Of a DNA stretch of 64,000 nt, positions 8,616-16,412 are shown one piece after another. The first letter of the stretch is position 1, and each line of letters starts with the position of its first letter. The notes under the pieces were generated by a model. It did no database searches. It worked only from the letters and a program-made list of their open reading frames with translations, and had not been told where the DNA came from. Position numbers and translations under genes: made by a program. The DNA comes from Chitinophagales bacterium (GTDB lineage Bacteria > Bacteroidota > Bacteroidia > Chitinophagales > UBA2359), in the NCBI GenBank assembly GCA_041392475.1, contig JAWKLZ010000003.1:1447501-1511500 (forward strand), in the 5' to 3' direction.

Positions 8616-9086
8616 TTAGTTTAGGAAGGCAGAATACATCCAAACCAATTTTTCCTGCATTCGGATATAATCACTCATTAAAGCATTTGTCCCTTCGTCA
8701 TCTGCTTCTGCTGAAAATTTAAGAATTTCTCTTTGCAGTAAAATAATTGTCTTGAAGGCTTCTAAAATCTGCTCAACCGCTATTAAGCCATCAGATACTT
8801 TTTCACTTTCTTTTATTGTCGATAAGTTGGCATATTGACTATAACTATGTTCAGGAGTTTGTCCCAAAGTAAGGATTCGCTCCGCTACTTCATCAATTTT
8901 TAGAAGTAAGTCATCATACAATTCTTCAAATTTCAGATGCAGTTCAAAAAATTTTTCACCTTTGATATTCCAATGATAGCCTCTTGTATTTTGATAAAAT
9001 ACAGAGTAATTGGCAAGCAATACATTGAGTTGCTCCGCTAATTTTTTAGCCTGTGCCTTTTCAAGACCTATTCTGTTTGTGTTCAT
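8616..9086 (-). CDS. dps: Dps-family ferritin-like protein
   Basis: A 156-residue protein of typical Dps length. The ferroxidase-centre region is present: NTRGYHWNIKG (His) and LHLKFEELYDDLLLKIDEVA (His, Asp, Glu at the dimer interface). Dps shells store iron and protect DNA against peroxide. It is encoded just upstream of the TetR gene and downstream of an unknown helical protein in a stress-type operon. The N-terminus lacks a long lysine-rich tail, so DNA binding is uncertain. Confidence 0.88.
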   Translation of the reverse strand: MNTNRIGLEKAQAKKLAEQLNVLLANYSVFYQNTRGYHWNIKGEKFFELHLKFEELYDDLLLKIDEVAERILTLGQTPEHSYSQYANLSTIKESEKVSDGLIAVEQILEAFKTIILLQREILKFSAEADDEGTNALMSDYIRMQEKLVWMYSAFLN

Positions 9087-9104
9087 AATTATTAGTTTTG
9101 ATTA

Positions 9105-9833
9105 TTATAATTCTCCTTTTTCACCTTCAAGCCACCTTCTCATCATTACCCGTTCCTCTGGGGTTTGTTGAAAAGGAATATTTCCTGCTAAAACATTAAG
9201 AAATCTGTCCCAAAGATTATCTTTTGCATTGCTTTCTTGTTCTATTTCCTCCACAGCTTGTAGATATTCTTGTTTGTATTTATCAGATTCTAAAAGGCTA
9301 AATGATTGAGGAATATGCTTTACAATTTCATTTGTAAGCAAGTCTGTTTCTAAATCTGTGAAATTTTCAATCATTAATGATTTTATATATGCAGATTCTC
9401 CTACGCCTTGCACTACGAAAAGATTTGACTTTATCACTTCCCATATTTCTCGCCATTCATTTTTTTCAAGATTTTCAAAGTAAGAATCGGGATAGGACGC
9501 TATTCTGTCAAAAAGGTTGCTAATAGCTTCTATGGTATCTTTGAATTTTTCAAAAGACTTTCTAATGTTTATGGATTTCTCTTTTTGCAAAAAAAGTCCA
9601 AACGCATTTAGGGATTTTTGCATCTCATCAATATGTCCAAAGAATAATTTCGTGTCACTTGAAAATTGAGCTTTTGCCTCATCGTGACCATATTCTTCCA
9701 TTATTTTTTTTACATCTGAAACGATACCCCTTACCATTTGTTTGGTGTTATTCAACATTTCCCAATTATTTTGAGAAGCTTTTTTCAAATGGCGTAATTT
9801 GATAAGCGAGTGTAATTTTGTGTTGCTTTTCAT
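9105..9833 (-). CDS. Helical protein of unknown function
   Basis: A 242-residue, mostly helical soluble protein without a signal peptide. I do not recognise a family. It is rich in charged residues, with segments such as FGHIDEMQKSLNAFGLFLQK and RKSFEKFKDTIEAI that could form a coiled-coil or four-helix bundle. The C-terminus has FQQTPEERVMMRRWLEGEKG. Its start overlaps the end of the membrane-protein gene upstream by four bases, and dps follows after 18 bases, so it is a firm member of the operon. Confidence 0.6.
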   Translation of the reverse strand: MKSNTKLHSLIKLRHLKKASQNNWEMLNNTKQMVRGIVSDVKKIMEEYGHDEAKAQFSSDTKLFFGHIDEMQKSLNAFGLFLQKEKSINIRKSFEKFKDTIEAISNLFDRIASYPDSYFENLEKNEWREIWEVIKSNLFVVQGVGESAYIKSLMIENFTDLETDLLTNEIVKHIPQSFSLLESDKYKQEYLQAVEEIEQESNAKDNLWDRFLNVLAGNIPFQQTPEERVMMRRWLEGEKGEL

Positions 9834-10240
9834 TTTTCTATTGTTTTAAAATTTAAAAAAGAAATACCCATCCAAACGACGGATACAGTCATGGCTACAG
9901 CACCTAACAAAACTAAGTAAGGCGGCAATCCGAGATATACCTCCGCAAGGATTCCAATTGGCATAAGCAATCCCGTAAGTCCCAACCAAGAGATAGTTTT
10001 GGTATTTTGAATTTTGTCTTTAAAGTGCATTAGCAAGTAGCCTATCAGTATGTTTAGAAAGGCGAACAAGTTGCCATGCACGTGAGCCAATCGAGCTTCA
10101 AAGTGTTTTCCTATACTATAAGATTCTGCCCATTCTTTGGCGTTGGGAGCAAAGTCTCTTAAATAGATAAGCAAGAAACCGTAAGCCATAAATAGCCCCA
10201 TAGTCATGAAGCCGATTGCAATGTTATTTTTTCCATTCAT
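9830..10240 (-). CDS. Four-helix membrane protein, function unknown
   Basis: A 136-residue protein with four predicted membrane helices and conserved-looking polar residues at the helix ends (RLAHVHGNLFAFLNILIGYL). The HxH pair near the second helix could bind haem or metal; this is inference only. It is the first gene of the six-gene operon and its start lies 21 bases from the palindromic operator. I cannot name a family. Confidence 0.6.
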   Translation of the reverse strand: MNGKNNIAIGFMTMGLFMAYGFLLIYLRDFAPNAKEWAESYSIGKHFEARLAHVHGNLFAFLNILIGYLLMHFKDKIQNTKTISWLGLTGLLMPIGILAEVYLGLPPYLVLLGAVAMTVSVVWMGISFLNFKTIEK

Positions 10241-10260
10241 AATTTATGATATTTAAAATA

Positions 10261-10288
10261 TGTTAGTTAGTATTCACTAACAAAGATA
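10261..10288 (-). promoter_or_regulatory. Operon promoter with TetR-type operator
   Basis: TGTTAGT (10261-10267) and ACTAACA (10276-10282) form a perfect inverted repeat with an 8-base spacer, the usual size for a TetR-family operator. Directly upstream on the minus strand is TATCTTTG (10288-10281), matching the Bacteroidota -7 box TAnnTTTG. The operator therefore covers the predicted transcription start of the six-gene operon, so repression by the operon's own TetR protein is a fair inference. Confidence 0.6.
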
Positions 10289-10362
10289 TGCAAAAAAAGT
10301 TTTCTAATCTGAGTTTTCTTTTTATAATCCTATTGGTTTTGGTTGGATTTTCTTTTTTGCTT

Positions 10363-10401
10363 GCAGAGAACTCGTCAATATGTACACCTAGGTGCACATA
10401 T
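10363..10401 (-). repeat. attI-like site: shared core plus 24-bp palindrome
   Basis: GCAGAGAAC (10363-10371), with a T-rich flank like that of the 7.2-kb site, adjoins a near-perfect 24-bp palindrome at 10378-10401 (half-site ATATGTRCACCT, one mismatched pair). On the minus strand both sites read GTTCTCTGCAAG followed by A-rich DNA. The place between the recombinase gene and the first cassette-like operon fits a primary attachment site. Confidence 0.5.
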
Positions 10402-10510
10402 ATCGCAAGTGATTTTTAGACAATTTAGTTGATATTTGTTGGGTACTTTTTTGACAATCAACAATATCAATAAAAAGAAATGAGGAAAAAACCTCAAATA
10501 GTTGATATTT

Positions 10511-11971
10511 CTATATGTCCAAATTATCCAAAGGGCTTTGGAGTTTTTCCATTCCTTTTTTGGTAATATGGGTATAAATTTCTGTCGTTTTAATGGAATC
10601 ATGTCCCAATAATTTTTGAATGTACCGCAAATCTACGCCTCTTTCCAACAAATGAGTCGCAAAACTATGTCGAAGTGTATGCACCGTAGCATAGGAGTTC
10701 ACTTTTGATTTTAGTTTGGCTGCTGTAAAAATTTTCTGAACGCTAGTAGGAGAATACTGTCCACCATACTGACCTTCAAACAACCAATCCACAGGCTTCT
10801 CTTGTTTATAATATTCTCTCAAATATCCCAAAACTTTTTCAGATAACAAAGTATATCGGTCTTTTTTTCCTTTCGCGCCTTTTACAAATACACAATTTCG
10901 TGCTTTTTGAATATCCTTTACCTTTAGATTGATGACTTCACTTCGCCTCAATCCCGCTGAATAAATCAACAACAAAATACACTTATGTTTCAGATTATCA
11001 ACTACTCTAATCAATTCCACTACCTCCTGCTCACTCAATACATTGGGCAATTGTTTGGGTTTTTTCGGTCTTGGGATTTTATATACTTTTCGAGGATTGT
11101 TCAATACAGATTCATAATAAAACTTAATCGAATTGATAATGCTATTTTGAGTAGATTCCGATATTTTGCGTTCCTCTATTTGTTGGAGGATATATTCGAT
11201 GATTTGTTGCTCGCTAATGTCCTCAGGTTTCGTGTCATTGTATTGTAGGAGAAAAAGACTGAAGTGCGACTTGTAAGATTTGATTGTCGCAAAACTATAT
11301 CTTTTTAACATCAGTTGTTGTTCCAAAGCAATCAATGCTTCAGGATGTTTGAGAGGAAGTTTTTCCTTTGCCTTTTTCTTTGCTTTGGGTTTTTCTTTTT
11401 TGGGAGGGGCAGTATAGGAATCGGGAATAGTTGTTTTAGGTCTAAAGGTCAGTTCCAATTCGCTCCCAAATAAACCTTGCAGTTTTGTCAGCGTATCTTT
11501 GGTGTAAGGCACTGTCCAAAATTTTTGTTCAGGATGCCACATTCTTCCTACAACTGTTTTAATCGCTTTGACCCAATCTATCCTTTCGTGAGGAATCAAA
11601 ACAAGCAATCTCCTTGGGAAAGAAGCCTGCTCTGCAATTTGAAGCTTTTGGGGATTGGATTTTGGCAACTCCAATGGGGTATCCTCTTGTCTTACAGGCG
11701 ATTCATTTACTATTGGAGATTTTGAAGGCTCAATAGGATTTTTATTCAGAGTCTTTTCCACTTCCAATAAATTGCCAAAAACCGTTTGAAGTTCTTGCCA
11801 AGCAGTTTTATTGTAGGGCAGATGCCAACAACTGTGCGTTTGACTCCACTTTCGCCCTTCAATCTGCTTGATTTTCTGAATATACGATTTTTCGTAGGGC
11901 AATACGACCTTGATGCGTTTTTCGCCTCGATGTTGAAGCGGACTGATAATGACGTTTTTAGAAGTACTCAT
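10511..11971 (-). CDS. Tyrosine recombinase with duplicated N-terminal module
   Basis: A 486-residue protein. The C-terminal catalytic domain is XerC/D-like and complete: Arg in SAGLRRSEVINLK, Lys in GAKGKKDRYTLL, HTLRHSFATHLL, LLGHDSIKTTEIYTH (His and Tyr). A core-binding SAM-like domain precedes it. The first about 200 residues hold two copies of a 45-residue module with the pattern GRxWxxxxxxWxxPYxK (GRKWSQTHSCWHLPYNK; GRMWHPEQKFWTVPYTK), somewhat like a HARP motif, followed by a proline/lysine-rich hinge. It points the same way as the operon and att-like sites to its left, suggesting it acts on them. Confidence 0.9.
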   Translation of the reverse strand: MSTSKNVIISPLQHRGEKRIKVVLPYEKSYIQKIKQIEGRKWSQTHSCWHLPYNKTAWQELQTVFGNLLEVEKTLNKNPIEPSKSPIVNESPVRQEDTPLELPKSNPQKLQIAEQASFPRRLLVLIPHERIDWVKAIKTVVGRMWHPEQKFWTVPYTKDTLTKLQGLFGSELELTFRPKTTIPDSYTAPPKKEKPKAKKKAKEKLPLKHPEALIALEQQLMLKRYSFATIKSYKSHFSLFLLQYNDTKPEDISEQQIIEYILQQIEERKISESTQNSIINSIKFYYESVLNNPRKVYKIPRPKKPKQLPNVLSEQEVVELIRVVDNLKHKCILLLIYSAGLRRSEVINLKVKDIQKARNCVFVKGAKGKKDRYTLLSEKVLGYLREYYKQEKPVDWLFEGQYGGQYSPTSVQKIFTAAKLKSKVNSYATVHTLRHSFATHLLERGVDLRYIQKLLGHDSIKTTEIYTHITKKGMEKLQSPLDNLDI

Positions 11972-12076
11972 AGCCTAAAAATACACAAAAAAGAAAAAAA
12001 AGCCACTTTCCATGCAGCGTTTTCGCCATTGGGGCTTTTATACCCATATACAACTAACGCAAAAACACATTGACTT

Positions 12077-13894
12077 ATGAACACAATAAACTTTTTCTCC
12101 AACTCCAAAAAAACATTCACCCTATTGTTCCTATTAGCGGTGACTACCTTCTTCCATAGCTGTGTCAAAGAAGAGGACTACATCACCAAAGACACCATTG
12201 TATTGCCAAGTGCAAAAGAAATGATCACGACCAGCATCTTTGGATTGGTCGTTGACGAAAACGATGCGCCAGTCATCAACAGTGAAGTCTTGCTGAAAAC
12301 CGACAATGGTTTTGAAGCTACAACGACAGACGAAAACGGCAACTTCAAATACTTCGATGTGCGAGTCGTGCGAGAAGGCGCATTCCTCAAAGTGCGAGAA
12401 GCGGGCAAATTTGAAGGTTTTCGCAAAATGAATGTCACACCCAACAGCTACAACTACACCAAAATCAAACTCTTGGACAAAACAATCGTGGGTACTGTTT
12501 CTTCAACGACAGGCGGAACAGTCAGTCATTCGAGCAATGCACAATTGAAGTTATCTGCCAACAGTGTTCGCTACCAAAATGGAGGCGAATATACAGGCAA
12601 TGTCAATGTAGCAATGTCATGGATTGACCCAACAGCCAGCGATTTACCCGAAAGAATGGTCGGCGATTTGAGTGGCGTTGACAATGTGGGCGAAGAAGTC
12701 TATTTAGGCACTTACGGCATGTTGAACGTAGAATTGTTGGCAGACAATGGCGACGAATTGCAGCTAAAAGACGGCAGCCCTGCAACGCTTTCTTTCCCTG
12801 TACCTGCTTCAATTCGCAGTCAAGCACCAAGCACGATTCCCCTTTGGTCTTACAATGAAGACCTCGGCACATGGCTCGAAGAAGGCAGTGCGACTTTGCA
12901 GGGAGGATTTTATGTGGGTGATGTAGCGCATTTCAGTTCGTGGAACTGCGACTACAAAGGCGAGCGCATTTCATTGACGGGCAAGGTTGTTTCTCGCAAC
13001 AGCATGGGACAAGATGTCGAAACGCCTTTCCTTCAAATCTATGTCACCGTTGAAGGAATTTTGACAAGAGGCGGTTATTTAGACAACAGCGGTGAGTTTG
13101 AATTCTACAATTTCCCCGCCAACGAGGTGTTCACCCTCACCATCAAAGACCGATGCGACAACATCATATTTGAGCAAGAATTTGGCCCTTTTGCCAGCGA
13201 TACCGACTTGGGAACCATCATCGTACAAGCTACTTCCGACAATTTCATCACCATCACAGGCACCGCCTTGGACTGCGATGACAATGCCATTGCAGATGGA
13301 TATGTACAGTTTGAATTGGACAACTTCAACATGATTTATCCATTGGAATCAGATGGCACATTTGAAATCGTGGTCAATGTCTGCGACGAAACTACTGGCG
13401 ACATCAATGTGATTGACATAGCCAACGAAAAAGCAAGTATGCCGATGGCTTTAGACCTCACCAATAATCCGATAAATGCAGGTATTCTAAAAGCTTGTGA
13501 AGAACTTCCTTCCTTCCTTGACATTGACCTAGATGGAGCAGATTTCATATTGTTCTTTGATGTCAGAGCCAACATCACCTCTCAAGGCGGCAATGATTTT
13601 CTGGCCATATCTTCTGAACAATCTGACACAACGAGCCAAAAATACTACTTTGCGAATATCAATGTGGGCAATGTGACAGGAGTAGGTACATACACCAATG
13701 TAAGTGGCTATTTCGGAATCGAAACCCAAGACGAATTCTATCAATTTGAGTCGGGAACAATGGAGATTACCGAATTTGGCTTGAACACTGGCGACATCAT
13801 CAGGGGAACTTTTGAAGCGGAGGTAACTGGTATTCAAAATGGAGTTACGGTTCTTGTGCCTGCAACGGGTACTTTCAAAGCCATACGACAATAA
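12077..13894 (+). CDS. Large lipoprotein with carboxypeptidase-regulatory-like domain (copy A)
   Basis: A 605-residue protein with a signal peptide and lipobox FFHSC. After it comes a CarboxypepD_reg-like beta domain: TSIFGLVVDENDAPVINSEV, then TTTDENGNFKYFDV. It continues with further beta domains, including a repeated VTGTA-type segment. It is a clear paralogue of the lipoprotein at 16413-18254 along the whole length, for example WIDPTxxDLxxxMVGDLSG in both. Surface exposure is likely. The two copies flank the sigma-factor operon, so they are plausible parts or targets of that system. Confidence 0.75.
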   Translation: MNTINFFSNSKKTFTLLFLLAVTTFFHSCVKEEDYITKDTIVLPSAKEMITTSIFGLVVDENDAPVINSEVLLKTDNGFEATTTDENGNFKYFDVRVVREGAFLKVREAGKFEGFRKMNVTPNSYNYTKIKLLDKTIVGTVSSTTGGTVSHSSNAQLKLSANSVRYQNGGEYTGNVNVAMSWIDPTASDLPERMVGDLSGVDNVGEEVYLGTYGMLNVELLADNGDELQLKDGSPATLSFPVPASIRSQAPSTIPLWSYNEDLGTWLEEGSATLQGGFYVGDVAHFSSWNCDYKGERISLTGKVVSRNSMGQDVETPFLQIYVTVEGILTRGGYLDNSGEFEFYNFPANEVFTLTIKDRCDNIIFEQEFGPFASDTDLGTIIVQATSDNFITITGTALDCDDNAIADGYVQFELDNFNMIYPLESDGTFEIVVNVCDETTGDINVIDIANEKASMPMALDLTNNPINAGILKACEELPSFLDIDLDGADFILFFDVRANITSQGGNDFLAISSEQSDTTSQKYYFANINVGNVTGVGTYTNVSGYFGIETQDEFYQFESGTMEITEFGLNTGDIIRGTFEAEVTGIQNGVTVLVPATGTFKAIRQ

Positions 13895-13998
13895 GGATTG
13901 CAGACTTTGAAGCAATTAGACTTTAGACAAAAGATTAAAGATGTAAGATTTTAAGATTTTGTTAGTCAAACATTTATATCTTTTGTCTTTCCGATTTA

Positions 13999-14073
13999 GA
14001 CTTTTGAAGTTTATTCTCAAAAAGATAGAAAGTTTGAAAATCAGTATGTTCTCAAAAGAAAACTTCAAAAGTC
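13999..14073. repeat. 14-bp inverted repeat upstream of sigma gene
   Basis: GACTTTTGAAGTTT (13999-14012) and AAACTTCAAAAGTC (14060-14073) are perfect inverted copies separated by 47 bases. They lie in the 328-base gap before the sigma gene, where nothing else coding is visible. Could be a terminator of the lipoprotein gene or a regulatory fold. Confidence 0.45.
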
Positions 14074-14222
14074 TTTATGCCAGTGAGGAATACAATGTTA
14101 CAGTGATATTAAATTTAGTTTGCAAGGAATGGGGGGAGCTTGACTTCTCTCATTCCTCTTTATTTAGAAACACAGGCAGCATTTAAACGAATTATTGCAT
14201 CTAACCATTAAACAACAACCCT

Positions 14223-14801
14223 TTGAAGCTAAAAAAAATAATAGATGGATGTCGAAAAGGACAAAGGCAAGCACAGCAGCAATTGTTCTTTGCTTACTCC
14301 AAATACCTCATGGGGATTGCGATTCGCTATGTGAAAGACGAAAACAGCGCAAAAGACATTGTTCAAGAATCCTTTTTGCGTATTTTCACCTCTATTCAAA
14401 AATTTGACTATCAAAACGAAAACGCTTTCATGGCTTGGATCAAACGCATCACCATCAACGAAGCCATTCGCTGGCTCAAAAAATACAACAACCATTTTTT
14501 GGAAGTCGAAGAAAGCACACACAATGAAGCTTACACCTCCAAAAACCCAAGCATTTTGTCCGAATTATACACGCAGGACTTACTCACAGCCCTGCAAACC
14601 CTTCCACAAGGTTATCAAGTGATTTTTAACCTTTATGTCATCGAAGGATTTTCGCACAAAGAAATTGGCAAAACCTTAAACATCACCGAAAGCACCTCTC
14701 GTTCGCAACTAACGAGAGCCAAAAACACCCTTAAACAATTACTAAATATCACTGAAACCGTATATGAAAAAAATATCCGACAACATAGAACAGCAGTATA
14801 A
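14223..14801 (+). CDS. ECF-type RNA polymerase sigma factor
   Basis: A 192-residue sigma-70 family protein. Region 2 is clear (AYSKYLMGIAIRYVKDENSA, then KDIVQESFLRIFTSIQKFD), as is the region 4 HTH (TLPQGYQVIFNLYVIEGFSHKEIG, then KTLNITESTSRSQLTRAKNTLK). The start is a TTG at 14223, the first codon that gives the whole region 2. The 3' end overlaps the next gene by 38 bases. ECF sigmas of Bacteroidota direct transcription of envelope or regulatory targets and are usually held by a partner membrane protein; here that partner is likely the overlapping gene. Confidence 0.88.
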   Translation: MKLKKIIDGCRKGQRQAQQQLFFAYSKYLMGIAIRYVKDENSAKDIVQESFLRIFTSIQKFDYQNENAFMAWIKRITINEAIRWLKKYNNHFLEVEESTHNEAYTSKNPSILSELYTQDLLTALQTLPQGYQVIFNLYVIEGFSHKEIGKTLNITESTSRSQLTRAKNTLKQLLNITETVYEKNIRQHRTAV

Positions 14802-16191
14802 AAGTCAATTCGACGATTACCAACACGATTTTGACCAAGCTGCCATGTGGCACAGTCTTGATGCCACCTTGCCCCAAAAGTCGCAACCCAAAATAGCGGC
14901 CTTTGCGCTGGCAAGTGCCTTTGTGGTCAGCATTTTAGCAGGTGCTTTGTGGGTGAATCACGACACTACACAAGCAAACTTTGTGCGTGATGTGGTGATT
15001 GAAAAAGCAACTGAAATAGATGCTACTGCAATCGCAGACGGCAATGCAGTTGACCTAAATGCTGCAAATGCACTTCAATCCAAAAAAGAAGGGAAGTCAA
15101 TTCCATCTAATACCGAAAATTCCCTTTTGGAGAAAAACACAACTTTGACCAGTGAAGAAATTTCCGCCTATGAAAGAGTAGGAGAGGAGGCTTCAAAACC
15201 TATTTCTAAGCCTAAGCCATCTTTTGCAGCAGTAAAACCTTCGCCAAAATCCAGTCAAATGTTTGCTTCGGATGCAAAAATAGGTGATTTGACTGCAATA
15301 AAATCGGTGCAAAAAAATGCCGAAAGACTTCAAAACCACATCAGTCTGTTGCCTACTTTGGCTGCAAATGCTGCTATGACAAGCCCTAATTTGCTGCAAA
15401 AAGAAACCATGCTTAGAGATGGTGATTTGGATTGCCCCTTGTTTGGCGGCAAAAAACGCACACAAATGAAAGGGCATGGGTTCATTGACCTGTATGGCGA
15501 AGGAGATGTGAACATGACTACCATCAAATCGCAAAACAGCGAAACCAATGCCTACCAAAACGCATGGAACGATACCGATACTCCTCTCGGAAGTTATGAA
15601 CTGGGTGTTTTGTTGGGTTACGAGTTCGACAATGGACTGTATGCAGGTTTGGGGCTGGAATACCAAAAAACAGTAGAGAAATTGGAGTACCAACAAACCG
15701 TGATTCAAAGGGTTACTGTTTGGTCCGAAGAAGCCTATTTCTATTTGGACGGTGCAGGCAATCAAGTTTTTGTAGCCGATTCCGTCACCACACAATCCAT
15801 CTATGAGCGCAGCGTCAAATCTGGGAAAGAACATACCATCCTCAACTTGCCTATCATGTTGGGCTACAACATACACGCCAACAACTGGAACATCGGACTT
15901 TTTGGAGGGGTAAACCTCAACCTTTCCCACAAGTTTGAAGGAAAAATCATCAACAGCAGCAATGCCTTCGTCACCTTAGATGCAGACAACTACGAAACCG
16001 TTTACAAAAACAAACTTGGTGCTTCTGCCTTTGCTGGCATACACCTCGGTCGCAACATCGGCAACAGCATAGAACTCTACTTCAATCCGACGGTTCGTAT
16101 TTATCCAAAAAGTTGGATGCAAGATGATTACGCACTTTCTGCAAAATACAACTTGGCGGGTTTGCGAGTGGGATTGAGGTATAAGTTGTAA
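14764..16191 (+). CDS. Anti-sigma-like protein with C-terminal outer-membrane barrel
   Basis: A 475-residue protein. Residues about 1-40 are soluble and acidic, and 41-61 form one hydrophobic helix (IAAFALASAFVVSILAGALW). Residues about 65-230 are a Ser/Lys/Ala-rich linker, and the last about 230 residues look like an outer-membrane beta-barrel (alternating aromatic strands; LGVLLGYEFDNGLYAGLGLEY; ends GLRVGLRYKL). The gene overlaps the sigma gene, as anti-sigma genes do. A chain spanning from an inner-membrane helix to an outer-membrane barrel would link the two membranes. The anti-sigma role is inferred from position and topology. Confidence 0.7.
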   Translation: MKKISDNIEQQYKSQFDDYQHDFDQAAMWHSLDATLPQKSQPKIAAFALASAFVVSILAGALWVNHDTTQANFVRDVVIEKATEIDATAIADGNAVDLNAANALQSKKEGKSIPSNTENSLLEKNTTLTSEEISAYERVGEEASKPISKPKPSFAAVKPSPKSSQMFASDAKIGDLTAIKSVQKNAERLQNHISLLPTLAANAAMTSPNLLQKETMLRDGDLDCPLFGGKKRTQMKGHGFIDLYGEGDVNMTTIKSQNSETNAYQNAWNDTDTPLGSYELGVLLGYEFDNGLYAGLGLEYQKTVEKLEYQQTVIQRVTVWSEEAYFYLDGAGNQVFVADSVTTQSIYERSVKSGKEHTILNLPIMLGYNIHANNWNIGLFGGVNLNLSHKFEGKIINSSNAFVTLDADNYETVYKNKLGASAFAGIHLGRNIGNSIELYFNPTVRIYPKSWMQDDYALSAKYNLAGLRVGLRYKL

Positions 16192-16209
16192 GCGAACTTT
16201 GGATCAAAA

Positions 16210-16254
16210 CCTTCGGTAGCTTATCGTTTGAAACGACACGAAACTACCCGAAGG
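16210..16254 (+). terminator. Hairpin after sigma operon
   Basis: CCTTCGGTAG (16210-16219) pairs with CTACCCGAAGG (16244-16254) with one bulge, and CGTTT/AAACG nests inside. No long T-run follows. Confidence 0.4.
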
Positions 16255-16305
16255 CTAATTCTGAGAAAAGCCCCACAACAAACAAAAATGTGTAAAGAAT
16301 ACGAA

Positions 16306-16346
16306 AGATTGCCGCCATCTCCCTGTAAGTAGATGTGTGGCAATCT
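16306..16346 (+). terminator. Intrinsic terminator
   Basis: AGATTGCC (16306-16313) pairs with GGCAATCT (16339-16346), with inner CATCT/AGATG pairing, and the stem is followed by a T-run. It would stop read-through from the sigma operon before lipoprotein copy B. Confidence 0.55.
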
Positions 16347-16412
16347 TTTTGTTTGTTGAGTCAAAATGTTTTTGTATATTGCTATCCCTTACAATACACA
16401 AAAACAAATCTT

